Positions 51,601-60,200 of a stretch of 64,000 nt of DNA are shown here, one piece after another (positions within the stretch are counted from its first letter, which is position 1; every line of letters begins with the position of its first letter). The position numbers and the translations under genes are program-made. A model generated the notes under the pieces. It was not told the DNA's origin, did no database searches, and saw only the letters and a list, made by a program, of their open reading frames with translations. Origin of the DNA: Bacillus_P idriensis_A (GTDB taxonomy: Bacteria; Bacillota; Bacilli; Bacillales; Bacillaceae); NCBI RefSeq assembly GCF_050483325.1, contig NZ_JBCMYF010000008.1, forward strand, positions 1 through 64,000, read 5' to 3'.

Positions 51601-54600
51601 ATGTTCCTCAAACGTTTGGATATAGTAGGATTTAAATCATTCGCAGAGCGGGTGAATGTAGATTTTGTAAAAGGCGTGACCGCTGTAGTCGGACCAAACG
51701 GCAGCGGGAAAAGCAATATTACCGATGCTATAAGATGGGTGCTTGGCGAGCAGTCGGCAAGGTCGCTCAGGGGAACGAAAATGGAGGATATTATCTTTGC
51801 CGGAAGCGACTCAAGAAAAGGCGTTAATATGGCGGAGGTTACGCTCACTCTTGATAATGAGGATCAGTTTCTGCCGATCGATTATCATGAGGTATCGGTT
51901 ACGAGAAGAGTATACAGATCTGGTGAAAGCGACTTTTATATTAATAATCAGTCTTGCCGGCTGAAAGACATTGTCGATCTTTTTATGGACTCCGGACTTG
52001 GCAAAGAAGCATTTTCAATCATCAGCCAAGGAAAAGTGGAAGAAATACTCAGCAGTAAAGCAGAGGAAAGACGCAGCATCTTTGAAGAAGCGGCAGGTGT
52101 TTTAAAATATAAAACACGAAAGAAAAAAGCAGAATTCAAATTAGCGGAAACGCAGGAAAATCTTAATCGTGTACAAGATATTCTTCATGAACTTGAAGAC
52201 CAGGTAGAGCCTCTTAAAATGCAGGCATCGATTGCAAAGGATTTTCTGGAGAAAAAAGAAGAGCTTGAGCAATTTGAAGTGGCTCTCACGGTTTATGAAA
52301 TTGAAGAGCTTCATAAAAAATGGGAATCTTTATCACAGACTGTTGAGAATGGAAGACTGCAAGAAAGCAGTCTGTTTGCCTCTGTTCAAAAGAAAGAGGC
52401 TGAAATTGAACAAACAAGGGATCAGTCCCATGCACTCGACGAATCAATTAATGACCTTCAGCAAGTGCTGCTTCTTGCAAGCGAAGACCTAGAAAAGCTT
52501 GAAGGCCGCAAAGAAGTTCTGAAAGAGCGCAAAAAAAATGCTCATCAGAATAAATCTCAGCTGCAAAAAATAATAGAAGAAGCATCTGAACGAACAGCAG
52601 CTCTCCTGAATGAAAAGGAAACCCAGTCAGCATTATTGGAACAGCTCCAAAAAGAAGTCAGTGATCTTAAAAAGCAGCTTCAGGAGAAACAAACACTGCT
52701 GTCAACGTACGATCAGAACATTGAAGAGAAAATTGAATCTCTAAAAAGTGAATATTTTGATTTGCTGAATGCACAGGCACAGGCAAGAAATGAAATAACG
52801 TACATAGATGATCAAGTGAATCAGCAAACAAAAAAAACCGGCCGGTTAAAAGAAGCAAATCAAAAGTACATTAACGAACGAAATGAGATTGAAGAGAAAA
52901 AGAGAAGACTTGAAGCAAAGCTCTCTTTACTTGAAGCTCAGCTGGATGAACAAATTAAAACCTTCCGTGCCGCACAGGCAAAATTAGAGAAGGACAAAGC
53001 AGCTTATCAAAAAAGAGAAACGGCACTTTATCAAGCCTATCAATATTTGCAGCAGACAAAATCGCGCAAAGAAATGCTTGAGGCCATGCAGGAGGATTAC
53101 GCAGGATTTTTCCAGGGGGTAAAGGAAGTCCTGAAGCAGCGCAATCAGCTTCAAGGTATTCATGGCGCGATTGCAGAGCTTATATCAACGGACAAGCAAT
53201 ATGAGACAGCGGTAGAAATTGCTCTTGGCGGTGCAGCGCAGCATGTGGTAGTTGAAGACGAACAAGCTGCAAGAACAGCAATTTCTTATCTTAAGAAAAA
53301 TGCATTTGGGCGTGCGACATTCCTGCCACTGACTGTCATGAAAGAACGCACCGTTTCAGCGCATGATCTTCAAACATTGAGAAGCCACAATGCTTTTAAA
53401 GGAATTGCTTCTGAACTGGTTTCTTTTAACCCCCGCTATCAGAAAGCTGTTGCTAATTTGCTCGGCACAGTCGTTGTCACAGAAGACTTAAAGGGTGCAA
53501 ATGAACTTGCTAAACTGCTAAACTACCGTTTTCGCTTCGTTACTGTGGGCGGAGATGTTGTAAACCCCGGGGGATCGATGACAGGCGGAGCCGTCAAGCA
53601 AAAAAACAATTCTCTCTTAAGCCGAAGCCGCGAAATAGAAACAATCGATAAGCAATTTAATGAAATGAGCGACAAAACAAATCAGCTTGAAGAAGACGTA
53701 AAATCTCTGAAGCACTCGATTTCAGCTCTTGATCAGCAGGTTGAACTTCAAAGAGAAAAAGGAGAGCAGCTTCGGATTGAAACACAATCAGTCCGTTCCG
53801 AACTGAGAGAGATGGAAATGAACGAGAAGAATGTAAACAATCATCTTTCTCTTTATGATGCCGAAAAAGAATCATATCAGACTGAAGAGGCCAGAATGAT
53901 AAAGCGGAAAGAAGAGCTTTCTCTGCAGCTTGATTCTTCAAAGGGGAAAATGAAGAATCTTGATCAGCTTATCGCCGAATTATCTGCACAAAAAACAACT
54001 CAGCAGTCTTCAAAAGAAGAAGTTCAAAACGAGATAACCGATTTGAAAGTTGTATTAGCAAGCAAAAAGCAATCACTCGAAAATCAGCTTGAAAAAGCAG
54101 ATCGTTCAAAGCTTGAGCTGGATGATCAGCATAAAAAACTGACAGAAGCGCGGGAAGATTTGAATTTCCTGCACGATGAAATGAATTCCAATTTTTCTGG
54201 TGAAGAAAAATTAGAGGAAACAGCCCGTCAAAAACGCGAAGACAAAAACAAGACAATTGAACTGATTTCCGTCAGACGAAATCAGCGCCTGAAACTTCAG
54301 GATCAGCTTGATGTTTCTGAACGGGAAGTGAAAGAATTAAACAGGCAGCATAAGCAGCTTTCAGATCTGCTGAAAGATGAAGAAGTCAGATTAAACCGAT
54401 TCGATGTAGAGCTTGATAATCGGCTGAATCATTTACGTGAGGAATACTTGCTTTCTTTTGAAGCTGCCAAAGAAAAGTATGTTCTGGATCTCGATGCAGC
54501 TGAAGCACGCAAGCGGGTAAAACTCATTAAACTTGCGATTGAAGAGCTTGGAACGGTCAATCTTGGAGCGATTGATGAATATGAAAGGGTTTCAGAACGA

Positions 54601-55167
54601 TTCCATTTTCTGAGTGATCAGCGCAATGACCTTCAAGAAGCCAAAGACACTCTTTATCAGGTTATTGGCGAAATGGATGAAGAAATGAAAAAGAGATTTC
54701 ATCATACCTTTACCCAAATCAGATCTCATTTTGAATCTGTTTTTCAAGCGCTGTTTGGGGGCGGGCGTGCAGAGCTCAGGCTTACAAATCCAGATGATCT
54801 GCTGAACACAGGGGTAGATATTGTCGCTCAGCCTCCAGGAAAAAAACTGCAAAACCTCGGTCTTTTATCAGGCGGAGAGCGTGCATTAACAGCAATCGCA
54901 TTGCTTTTTTCCATTTTAAAAGTCCGGCCGGTGCCTTTTTGTGTCCTTGATGAGGTCGAAGCGGCGCTTGATGAAGCGAATGTCCACAGGTTTTCTCAAT
55001 ATCTGAAGAAATTCAGCAAAGACACACAATTTATCGTTATTACTCACCGCAAAGGCACGATGGAAGATGCTGATGTCCTTTATGGCGTCACGATGCAGGA
55101 GTCAGGCGTCTCCAAGATGGTTTCAGTCCGCCTAGAAGAAACAAAAGAATTTGTGCAATCAGGATGA
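51601..55167 (+). CDS. smc: Chromosome segregation protein SMC
   Basis: The 1188-residue ATPase forms the condensin core with ScpA and ScpB. Walker A is GPNGSGKS (31-38). Long coiled coils (about 165-500 and 670-1010) flank a hinge domain (about 505-660) that contains VNPGGSMTGGA. The ABC signature LSGGERA starts at L1089 and Walker B has D1117-E1118. The gene is complete, with AGGGAGG before ATG. ftsY follows 14 nt later. Confidence 0.97.
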   Translation: MFLKRLDIVGFKSFAERVNVDFVKGVTAVVGPNGSGKSNITDAIRWVLGEQSARSLRGTKMEDIIFAGSDSRKGVNMAEVTLTLDNEDQFLPIDYHEVSVTRRVYRSGESDFYINNQSCRLKDIVDLFMDSGLGKEAFSIISQGKVEEILSSKAEERRSIFEEAAGVLKYKTRKKKAEFKLAETQENLNRVQDILHELEDQVEPLKMQASIAKDFLEKKEELEQFEVALTVYEIEELHKKWESLSQTVENGRLQESSLFASVQKKEAEIEQTRDQSHALDESINDLQQVLLLASEDLEKLEGRKEVLKERKKNAHQNKSQLQKIIEEASERTAALLNEKETQSALLEQLQKEVSDLKKQLQEKQTLLSTYDQNIEEKIESLKSEYFDLLNAQAQARNEITYIDDQVNQQTKKTGRLKEANQKYINERNEIEEKKRRLEAKLSLLEAQLDEQIKTFRAAQAKLEKDKAAYQKRETALYQAYQYLQQTKSRKEMLEAMQEDYAGFFQGVKEVLKQRNQLQGIHGAIAELISTDKQYETAVEIALGGAAQHVVVEDEQAARTAISYLKKNAFGRATFLPLTVMKERTVSAHDLQTLRSHNAFKGIASELVSFNPRYQKAVANLLGTVVVTEDLKGANELAKLLNYRFRFVTVGGDVVNPGGSMTGGAVKQKNNSLLSRSREIETIDKQFNEMSDKTNQLEEDVKSLKHSISALDQQVELQREKGEQLRIETQSVRSELREMEMNEKNVNNHLSLYDAEKESYQTEEARMIKRKEELSLQLDSSKGKMKNLDQLIAELSAQKTTQQSSKEEVQNEITDLKVVLASKKQSLENQLEKADRSKLELDDQHKKLTEAREDLNFLHDEMNSNFSGEEKLEETARQKREDKNKTIELISVRRNQRLKLQDQLDVSEREVKELNRQHKQLSDLLKDEEVRLNRFDVELDNRLNHLREEYLLSFEAAKEKYVLDLDAAEARKRVKLIKLAIEELGTVNLGAIDEYERVSERFHFLSDQRNDLQEAKDTLYQVIGEMDEEMKKRFHHTFTQIRSHFESVFQALFGGGRAELRLTNPDDLLNTGVDIVAQPPGKKLQNLGLLSGGERALTAIALLFSILKVRPVPFCVLDEVEAALDEANVHRFSQYLKKFSKDTQFIVITHRKGTMEDADVLYGVTMQESGVSKMVSVRLEETKEFVQSG

Positions 55168-55181
55168 AAGGAAGAAGCTGA

Positions 55182-56171
55182 ATGAGTTTTTTTAAAAAAT
55201 TAAAAGAGAAATTTACACAGCAGCAAGAGCCGGATTCTTCACCGGAAAAATTTAAAGACGGCCTGACAAAAACTCGGGTCTCATTTTCAGAACGGGTGAA
55301 TAATCTTGTAGCCCGCTACCGCAAAGTAGACGAAGAATTTTTTGAAGAGCTTGAAGAAGTTTTGATTGGTGCCGATGTTGGCGTATCAACGGTCATGGAA
55401 CTGATTGATGAGCTGAAAACAGAAGTAAAGCGCCGCAACATCCAAGATTCAAAAGATGTGCGTTCTGTCATTTCTGAGAAGCTCGTTGACATCTATCAAG
55501 GGGAAGATGCTGAATCCCCAAAACTTGATATTCAGGAAGGCCGATTAAACGTCGTCCTGTTCGTCGGAGTAAATGGGGTTGGAAAAACAACGACAATCGG
55601 CAAACTCGCCCACAAGCTTAAGAACGAGGGCAAATCCGTTCTTCTCGCTGCAGGAGACACATTCCGCGCAGGTGCGATTGAACAGCTGGAAGTTTGGGGA
55701 GAGCGCACAGGAGTGGATGTCATTAAGCAGTCAGCGGGATCCGATCCCGCAGCTGTCATGTTTGATGCAGTCCAGGCAGCTAAAGCAAGAAAAGTAGATG
55801 TTCTATTATGCGATACGGCAGGACGTCTGCAAAATAAGGTAAACCTCATGAAAGAACTTGAAAAAGTGAAGCGTGTGATCGAACGTGAAATTCCAGGCGC
55901 TCCCCACGAGGTGCTGCTCGTCCTTGACGCAACAACGGGCCAAAATGCCATGGTTCAGGCGAAACAATTTTCTCAGGCGACAGATGTCTCAGGCATCGTC
56001 CTTACGAAGCTTGACGGTACAGCGAAAGGCGGCATCGTTCTTGCCATCCGCAATGAACTTAGCATACCGGTTAAGTTTGTCGGCCTCGGCGAAAAAATGG
56101 ATGACCTGCAGGAATTTGATGCAGAACAATATGTATATGGCTTATTTGCTGATTTAGTTGAAGAAGCATAA
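55182..56171 (+). CDS. ftsY: Signal recognition particle receptor FtsY
   Basis: The 329-residue SRP GTPase docks ribosome-SRP complexes at the membrane. A short basic/amphipathic N-terminus (MSFFKKLKEKF) probably binds lipid; the N domain runs to about 100, G1 is GVNGVGKTT (129-137), and DTAGR and TKLDGTAKGG follow. The A domain is short, as usual in Bacillus. It ends at a strong terminator, and the large repeat-containing gap follows. Confidence 0.97.
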   Translation: MSFFKKLKEKFTQQQEPDSSPEKFKDGLTKTRVSFSERVNNLVARYRKVDEEFFEELEEVLIGADVGVSTVMELIDELKTEVKRRNIQDSKDVRSVISEKLVDIYQGEDAESPKLDIQEGRLNVVLFVGVNGVGKTTTIGKLAHKLKNEGKSVLLAAGDTFRAGAIEQLEVWGERTGVDVIKQSAGSDPAAVMFDAVQAAKARKVDVLLCDTAGRLQNKVNLMKELEKVKRVIEREIPGAPHEVLLVLDATTGQNAMVQAKQFSQATDVSGIVLTKLDGTAKGGIVLAIRNELSIPVKFVGLGEKMDDLQEFDAEQYVYGLFADLVEEA

Positions 56172-56180
56172 GTGAATGAA

Positions 56181-56227
56181 AGCTGTTCTCTTCAGCCTGT
56201 TATCCGGCTGGAGGGAGCGGCTTTTTT
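56181..56227 (+). terminator. Terminator after ftsY
   Basis: A 17-bp stem, 56181-56197 with 56206-56222, is continuous if G-U pairs are allowed and is followed by six T. Confidence 0.9.
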
Positions 56228-56237
56228 GCATGGGAAC

Positions 56238-56369
56238 AGGATGAATTTGGAAATTTTCAAGTAAAACTAAAGATTTGGCAAGTAAAATGTCTATTTTTTC
56301 AAGTATATGATGAAGATATTCAAGTATTTTTATAAAAGCGGCAAGTAAATGTGAATCTGCAGATTGGGG
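56238..56369. repeat. 132-bp direct repeat, copy 1, with five CAAGTA units at a 21-bp period
   Basis: The copy is about 93% identical to 56466-56597 by eye, with no indels over the first 120 bp (offset 228). CAAGTA occurs at 56258, 56279, 56300, 56321 and 56342, each exactly 21 bp apart, preceded by TT or GG in the order TT, GG, TT, TT, GG; the intervening DNA is A+T-rich. The reverse strand is open across the array and would encode a heptad pattern, but I found no usable start codon in this copy. Confidence 0.9.
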
Positions 56370-56465
56370 ATCGAAGCTGAGGAGCTAAACAGACTGAATC
56401 AGATGGCCAAAAGCAACTAGAAAGAACCTTATCTTGCAGGTCTTATAATTTATCTAATGATAATT

Positions 56466-56597
56466 AGGATGAATTTGGAAATTTTCAAGTAAAACTAAAA
56501 CTTCGGCAAGTAAAATGTCTATTTTTTCAAGTGTATGATGAAGATATTCAAGTATTTTTATAAAAGCGGCAAGTAAGTGAGAATTTGCCGATTTGGG
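56466..56597. repeat. 132-bp direct repeat, copy 2, with five CAAGTA-like units at a 21-bp period
   Basis: The units are at 56486, 56507, 56528 (CAAGTG), 56549 and 56570, with the same 21-bp spacing and TT/GG order as copy 1. A 96-bp unrelated segment separates the copies. On the reverse strand an ATG-started 49-codon frame (56603 down to 56454) crosses the copy with heptads such as LLAAFIK, ILEYLHH and LLENFQI. It has no SD, so coding is doubtful. Confidence 0.9.
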
Positions 56598-56637
56598 CCG
56601 CATGCTTCTGAGTTGCTCAAGGTTGTTGCGTTTCCTA

Positions 56638-56674
56638 GTGTCTAGCTCCTCGGCCAGAACGGGCGATTCCGCAT
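56638..56674. repeat. Minimal form of the dispersed repeat (ends only)
   Basis: GTGTCTAGCTCCTCGGCCAG joins directly to a GAACGGGCGATTCCGCAT end. It has both ends of the full element that follows but lacks the central hairpin, which suggests an internally deleted or minimal copy. Confidence 0.65.
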
Positions 56675-56680
56675 AACTCG

Positions 56681-56797
56681 GTGTCCAGCTTCACCTCCCA
56701 GCCCCTCGGCCAGAACGGATCCGCCAGAAAAGGCAAAAAGCGCCTTTACTGGCGGATCCTTATCTGTCTGTCAGAGCTAAACGGGCGATTCCGCATT
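56681..56797. repeat. Dispersed GC-rich hairpin repeat, copy B (full length)
   Basis: The element runs from GTGTCCAGCTTC to GGGCGATTCCGCATTTCA. Its core is a long hairpin: GGATCCGCCAG (56717-56727) with CTGGCGGATCC (56749-56759), and AAAGGC with GCCTTT, interrupted by one A-A mismatch, around an AAAAAGC loop. It matches copy A at the left edge of the window over about 105 bp. No ORF or poly-T terminator is present. Confidence 0.8.
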
Positions 56798-56820
56798 TCA
56801 ATTACTGTTAAGAAAAAAAC

Positions 56821-56849
56821 TTGACATCAATACCTATAGCTTGTAAACT
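56821..56849 (+). promoter_or_regulatory. SigA promoter of ylxM-ffh
   Basis: TTGACA (56821-56826), a 17-nt spacer and TAAACT (56844-56849) lie about 45 nt before ylxM and just downstream of the dispersed repeat. Confidence 0.82.
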
Positions 56850-56893
56850 AGTGACTTGTAAAGGCAATTCCCTTAACAAAGGAGAGACGCTGA

Positions 56894-57226
56894 GTGATGC
56901 TTGAAAAAACAACGAGAGTAAATTATCTGTTTGACTTTTATCAATCGTTGTTGACACCAAAGCAAAAAAGCTATATGTCGCTTTATTATCTTGATGATTA
57001 CTCCTTGGGAGAAATTGCTGAAGAGTACGACATTAGCCGGCAGGCCGTGTATGATAACATTAAACGAACTGAGGCAATGTTAGAGCAATATGAAACCAAA
57101 TTATTGCTTTTTCAAAAATTTCAAGAGCGTCAACATTTGATTGAACAATTAAAAGCTGCAGCGTTCAAGATTGATCAGGAACGTTCACTTTTGACGCTGA
57201 TTGAGGCGCTGGAGAAATTAGATTAG
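56894..57226 (+). CDS. ylxM: YlxM/p13-like putative SRP-associated DNA-binding protein
   Basis: The 110-residue protein has a sigma-70 region 4-like helix-turn-helix (SLGEIAEEYDISRQAVYDNIKR). Family members associate with or modulate the signal recognition particle, which fits its place 12 nt before ffh. GTG 56894 is chosen, with GGAGAG 7 nt upstream and the same length as B. subtilis YlxM; ATG one codon later is possible. Confidence 0.93.
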   Translation: MMLEKTTRVNYLFDFYQSLLTPKQKSYMSLYYLDDYSLGEIAEEYDISRQAVYDNIKRTEAMLEQYETKLLLFQKFQERQHLIEQLKAAAFKIDQERSLLTLIEALEKLD

Positions 57227-57238
57227 GAGGCGGCATGT

Positions 57239-58582
57239 ATGGCATTTGAAGGATTAGCCGACCGACTGCAGAATACAATCGCAAAAATCCGCGGCAAAGG
57301 CAAAGTGTCGGAGTCTGATGTAAAAGAAATGATGCGTGAAGTGCGATTGGCACTTTTAGAAGCAGACGTTAACTTTAAAGTCGTAAAAGATTTTGTGAAA
57401 AAAGTAAGCGAACGGTCAGTAGGACAGGAAGTTATGACAAGCTTAACTCCTGGCCAGCAGGTCATTAAAGTTGTTAAAGAAGAACTGACTGCTTTAATGG
57501 GCGGCGAGCAGAGCAAAATTGCCGTCGCCAACAGACCGCCAACCGTTATTATGATGGTTGGTCTGCAAGGTGCCGGTAAAACAACGACTACAGGAAAGCT
57601 TGCGAATCTGCTTCGAAAGAAACATAACCGCAATCCTTTATTGGTCGCTGCAGATATTTACCGTCCTGCTGCCATCAAACAGCTTGAAACACTTGGAAAA
57701 CAGCTGAATATGCCTGTCTTTTCCCTTGGTGATCAAGTAAGTCCTGTTGAAATTGCCAAGCAGGCGATTGAACATGCAAAAAAAGAACATCTTGATTACG
57801 TTCTGATTGATACGGCGGGCCGCCTTCATATTGATGAAACACTGATGGATGAACTTCAGCAGGTAAAAGAATTATCTAAACCTGATGAGATCTTCCTCGT
57901 CGTTGATGCAATGACAGGGCAGGATGCCGTAAATGTAGCACAAAGCTTCAATGATCAGCTCGGCTTAACAGGCGTAGTCCTGACAAAGCTTGATGGCGAC
58001 ACACGGGGCGGGGCTGCACTATCAATCCGATCTGTCACCCAAACACCAATTAAATTTGTTGGTTTAGGGGAAAAACTGGATGCAATTGAAGCATTTCATC
58101 CTGAACGCATGGCATCCCGTATATTAGGAATGGGCGATGTTCTCACATTGATTGAGAAAGCACAGGCCAATGTGGATGAAGATAAGGCAAAAGAACTTGA
58201 ACAAAAAATGAGGACGGCTTCGTTTACATTTGACGACTTCCTCGAACAGCTTGGACAAGTCCGCAGCATGGGGCCCCTTGATGAACTTCTTGGAATGCTC
58301 CCTGGTGCAAACAAAATTAAAGGCTTAAAAAATGCTCAAGTCGATGAAAAACAGATTGGTTCTGTTGAAGCCATCATCCGGTCGATGACAAAGGAAGAAA
58401 AACAGCATCCTGAAATCATCAACTCTGGCCGCAGAAAGCGGATTGCAAAAGGAAGCGGAACGACCGTACCGGAAGTAAACCGTCTCTTAAAGCAATTTGA
58501 GGACATGAAAAAGATGATGAAACAAATGACGAGCATGTCAAAAGGGAAGAAAAAAGGCGGAATGAAATTTCCGTTTATGTAA
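57239..58582 (+). CDS. ffh: Signal recognition particle protein Ffh
   Basis: The 447-residue GTPase binds signal peptides and 6S/4.5S-type SRP RNA. The N domain is followed by G1 GLQGAGKT (108-115), DTAGR and TKLDGD, and a C-terminal methionine-rich M domain (about 300-435) contains SGRRKRIAKGSGT for RNA binding. AGGAGG lies 8 nt before ATG 57239. Confidence 0.97.
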   Translation: MAFEGLADRLQNTIAKIRGKGKVSESDVKEMMREVRLALLEADVNFKVVKDFVKKVSERSVGQEVMTSLTPGQQVIKVVKEELTALMGGEQSKIAVANRPPTVIMMVGLQGAGKTTTTGKLANLLRKKHNRNPLLVAADIYRPAAIKQLETLGKQLNMPVFSLGDQVSPVEIAKQAIEHAKKEHLDYVLIDTAGRLHIDETLMDELQQVKELSKPDEIFLVVDAMTGQDAVNVAQSFNDQLGLTGVVLTKLDGDTRGGAALSIRSVTQTPIKFVGLGEKLDAIEAFHPERMASRILGMGDVLTLIEKAQANVDEDKAKELEQKMRTASFTFDDFLEQLGQVRSMGPLDELLGMLPGANKIKGLKNAQVDEKQIGSVEAIIRSMTKEEKQHPEIINSGRRKRIAKGSGTTVPEVNRLLKQFEDMKKMMKQMTSMSKGKKKGGMKFPFM

Positions 58583-58676
58583 CAATTTTTAGGTGTTAAG
58601 AAAAAACACTTTACAAAGTGCTTTTTCATTGATATCATACTATCTTGTTGAAATATTTTCGGAGGTGCTTTATAAA

Positions 58677-58949
58677 ATGGCAGTAAAAATTCGTTTAAAA
58701 CGCATGGGAGCTAACAAATCTCCTTTCTATCGTATCGTAGTTGCAGATTCTCGTTCACCACGTGATGGACGTTTCATCGAAACAGTTGGAACTTACAATC
58801 CAGTTGCTAACCCGGCAATCGTTGACATCAACGAAGAGCTTGCTCTTAAATGGATGCAAAATGGTGCAAAACCATCTGACACAGTTCGCAACTTGTTCTC
58901 AAACCAAGGCATTATGGAAAAATTCCATAACGCTAAACACAGCAAGTAA
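58677..58949 (+). CDS. rpsP: 30S ribosomal protein S16 (bS16)
   Basis: The 90-residue protein has the S16 signature MAVKIRLKRMGANKSPFYRIVVADSR split over its N-terminus (first half MAVKIRLKRMG). ATG 58677 has GGAGGTG upstream; the frame is open 84 nt further 5' without support. A small hairpin (CACTTT/AAAGTG, 58607-58620, then CTTTTTC) in the 94-nt gap after ffh may attenuate read-through. Confidence 0.96.
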   Translation: MAVKIRLKRMGANKSPFYRIVVADSRSPRDGRFIETVGTYNPVANPAIVDINEELALKWMQNGAKPSDTVRNLFSNQGIMEKFHNAKHSK

Positions 58950-58960
58950 GGGCTGAATCG

Positions 58961-59191
58961 ATGATAGAGTTAATCGAATCGATCGTGAAGCCGCTTGTTG
59001 ACCATCCTGAAGATGTGTCTGTTGTAGAAAATGAACGTGAACATCAAATTGTCTACGAATTAACCTTACATCAAGATGATATCGGCAAGGTGATTGGAAA
59101 ACACGGCCGGATAGCGAAAGCGATTCGGACTGTTGTCTACGCAGCAGGATCTAACTCTAAAAAAAGAGTCCAGTTGGAAATTAATGATTAA
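58961..59191 (+). CDS. khpA: KH-domain RNA-binding protein KhpA (YlqC)
   Basis: The 76-residue single-KH protein has the GxxG loop in IGKVIGKHGRIAKA. In Firmicutes KhpA works with KhpB as an RNA-binding pair affecting cell elongation and division. It lies 11 nt after rpsP and is followed by a strong terminator. Confidence 0.93.
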   Translation: MIELIESIVKPLVDHPEDVSVVENEREHQIVYELTLHQDDIGKVIGKHGRIAKAIRTVVYAAGSNSKKRVQLEIND

Positions 59192-59194
59192 GCA

Positions 59195-59226
59195 AAAAAG
59201 GGGAGGTATAACCTCCCTTTTTTTTG
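59195..59226 (+). terminator. Terminator after khpA
   Basis: AAAAAGGGGAGGT pairs with ACCTCCCTTTTT around a short ATA loop, followed by further T. It separates rpsP-khpA from ylqD-rimM-trmD. Confidence 0.9.
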
Positions 59227-59252
59227 TACAATGAAAGTGATTAAGATATGCT
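59224..59252 (+). promoter_or_regulatory. Possible promoter for ylqD-rimM-trmD
   Basis: TTGTAC (59224-59229), a 17-nt spacer and TATGCT (59247-59252) begin in the T tract of the preceding terminator and lie 32 nt before the ylqD start. Confidence 0.5.
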
Positions 59253-59283
59253 GTTAGTAGAATAGGTTACCGGAGGAATGGCG

Positions 59284-59664
59284 ATGGAAATCTTCCAGAC
59301 AGTTACGGTCAAACAAATATTGACAGAAACAAGCAGGGAACAGCTTTTAAATCATTTCATGCAAACTAAACAGCAGCTGGAACGGGAAATTGATCAGCTT
59401 GCTTTTCAGCTGAAGAAAAAAGAAAAAACGAATCAGACAGAAGAAATGCGCAAACAATATCAGCGGGAAATATCAAAGCGGATGGATAAAATAAAAATAG
59501 CCGATTTTCAAATACAGCAATTACATACTCTGCCGCTTGGAAGCGAAATGAAAGAAAAAGAGATGAATGCCATCCTGGAGATTCAAGTCGGGGACCGCTG
59601 GGATGATCTTATAAAAGAAAAGACAATTGTGATTAAAGATGGAATAGTTGTCGAAATACGCTAG
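59284..59664 (+). CDS. ylqD: YlqD-family protein
   Basis: The 126-residue protein is recognised by synteny and by its family start (EIFQTVTVKQILTE). A long charged coiled coil spans about 15-75 and a small beta-rich C-terminus ends in IVIKDGIVVEIR. Its function is unknown; the position before rimM suggests a role near ribosome maturation, but that is inference. ATG 59284 is chosen because GGAGG is 7 nt away; ATG 59278 is too close to the SD. Confidence 0.85.
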   Translation: MEIFQTVTVKQILTETSREQLLNHFMQTKQQLEREIDQLAFQLKKKEKTNQTEEMRKQYQREISKRMDKIKIADFQIQQLHTLPLGSEMKEKEMNAILEIQVGDRWDDLIKEKTIVIKDGIVVEIR

Positions 59665-59675
59665 AGGTGATTGGA

Positions 59676-60200
59676 ATGTCAGAAAAATGGTTTAATGTAG
59701 GCAAAATCGTAAATACTCATGGGGTAAAAGGAGAAGTCAGAGTTTTATCTACGACGGATTTTCCTGAAGAGCGCTATCAGACAGGAAATGTTCTCTATCT
59801 CTTTCAAAATGAACAAAAAGAGCCTGCAGAAGTAAAAATTAAAACACATCGTTTTCATAAAACCTTTGATCTTCTTACATTTGAAGGGCATGGTTCTATC
59901 AATGATGTCGAGAAATATAAAAATTCTCTTATTAAAGTCCCTGAAAGCCAGTTAACAGATCTTGATGAAGGTGAGTACTACTTTCACGAAATTATCGGGT
60001 GTACGGTTTTAACGGAAGAAGGAGAAGAAATTGGAACGATTAAAGAAATTCTTGAAACAGGGGCGAACGACGTCTGGATTGTCAAAAGAAAAAATAAAAA
60101 AGATGCTTTAATTCCTTTTATTGATGATGTTGTTAAAGAGATTGATGTTGAAGAAAAGCGCATTGTTATTTCACTTATGGAAGGACTAATTGACGAATGA
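59676..60200 (+). CDS. rimM: 16S rRNA processing protein RimM
   Basis: The 174-residue ribosome maturation factor binds S19 in the 30S head. The N-terminal RimM domain has VGKIVNTHGVKGEV, and a PRC-barrel domain covers about 95-174 (EYYFHEIIGCTV). ATG 59676 has GAGGTG about 6 nt upstream; an in-frame GTG at 59667 lies in the SD. It overlaps trmD by 4 nt. Confidence 0.95.
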   Translation: MSEKWFNVGKIVNTHGVKGEVRVLSTTDFPEERYQTGNVLYLFQNEQKEPAEVKIKTHRFHKTFDLLTFEGHGSINDVEKYKNSLIKVPESQLTDLDEGEYYFHEIIGCTVLTEEGEEIGTIKEILETGANDVWIVKRKNKKDALIPFIDDVVKEIDVEEKRIVISLMEGLIDE

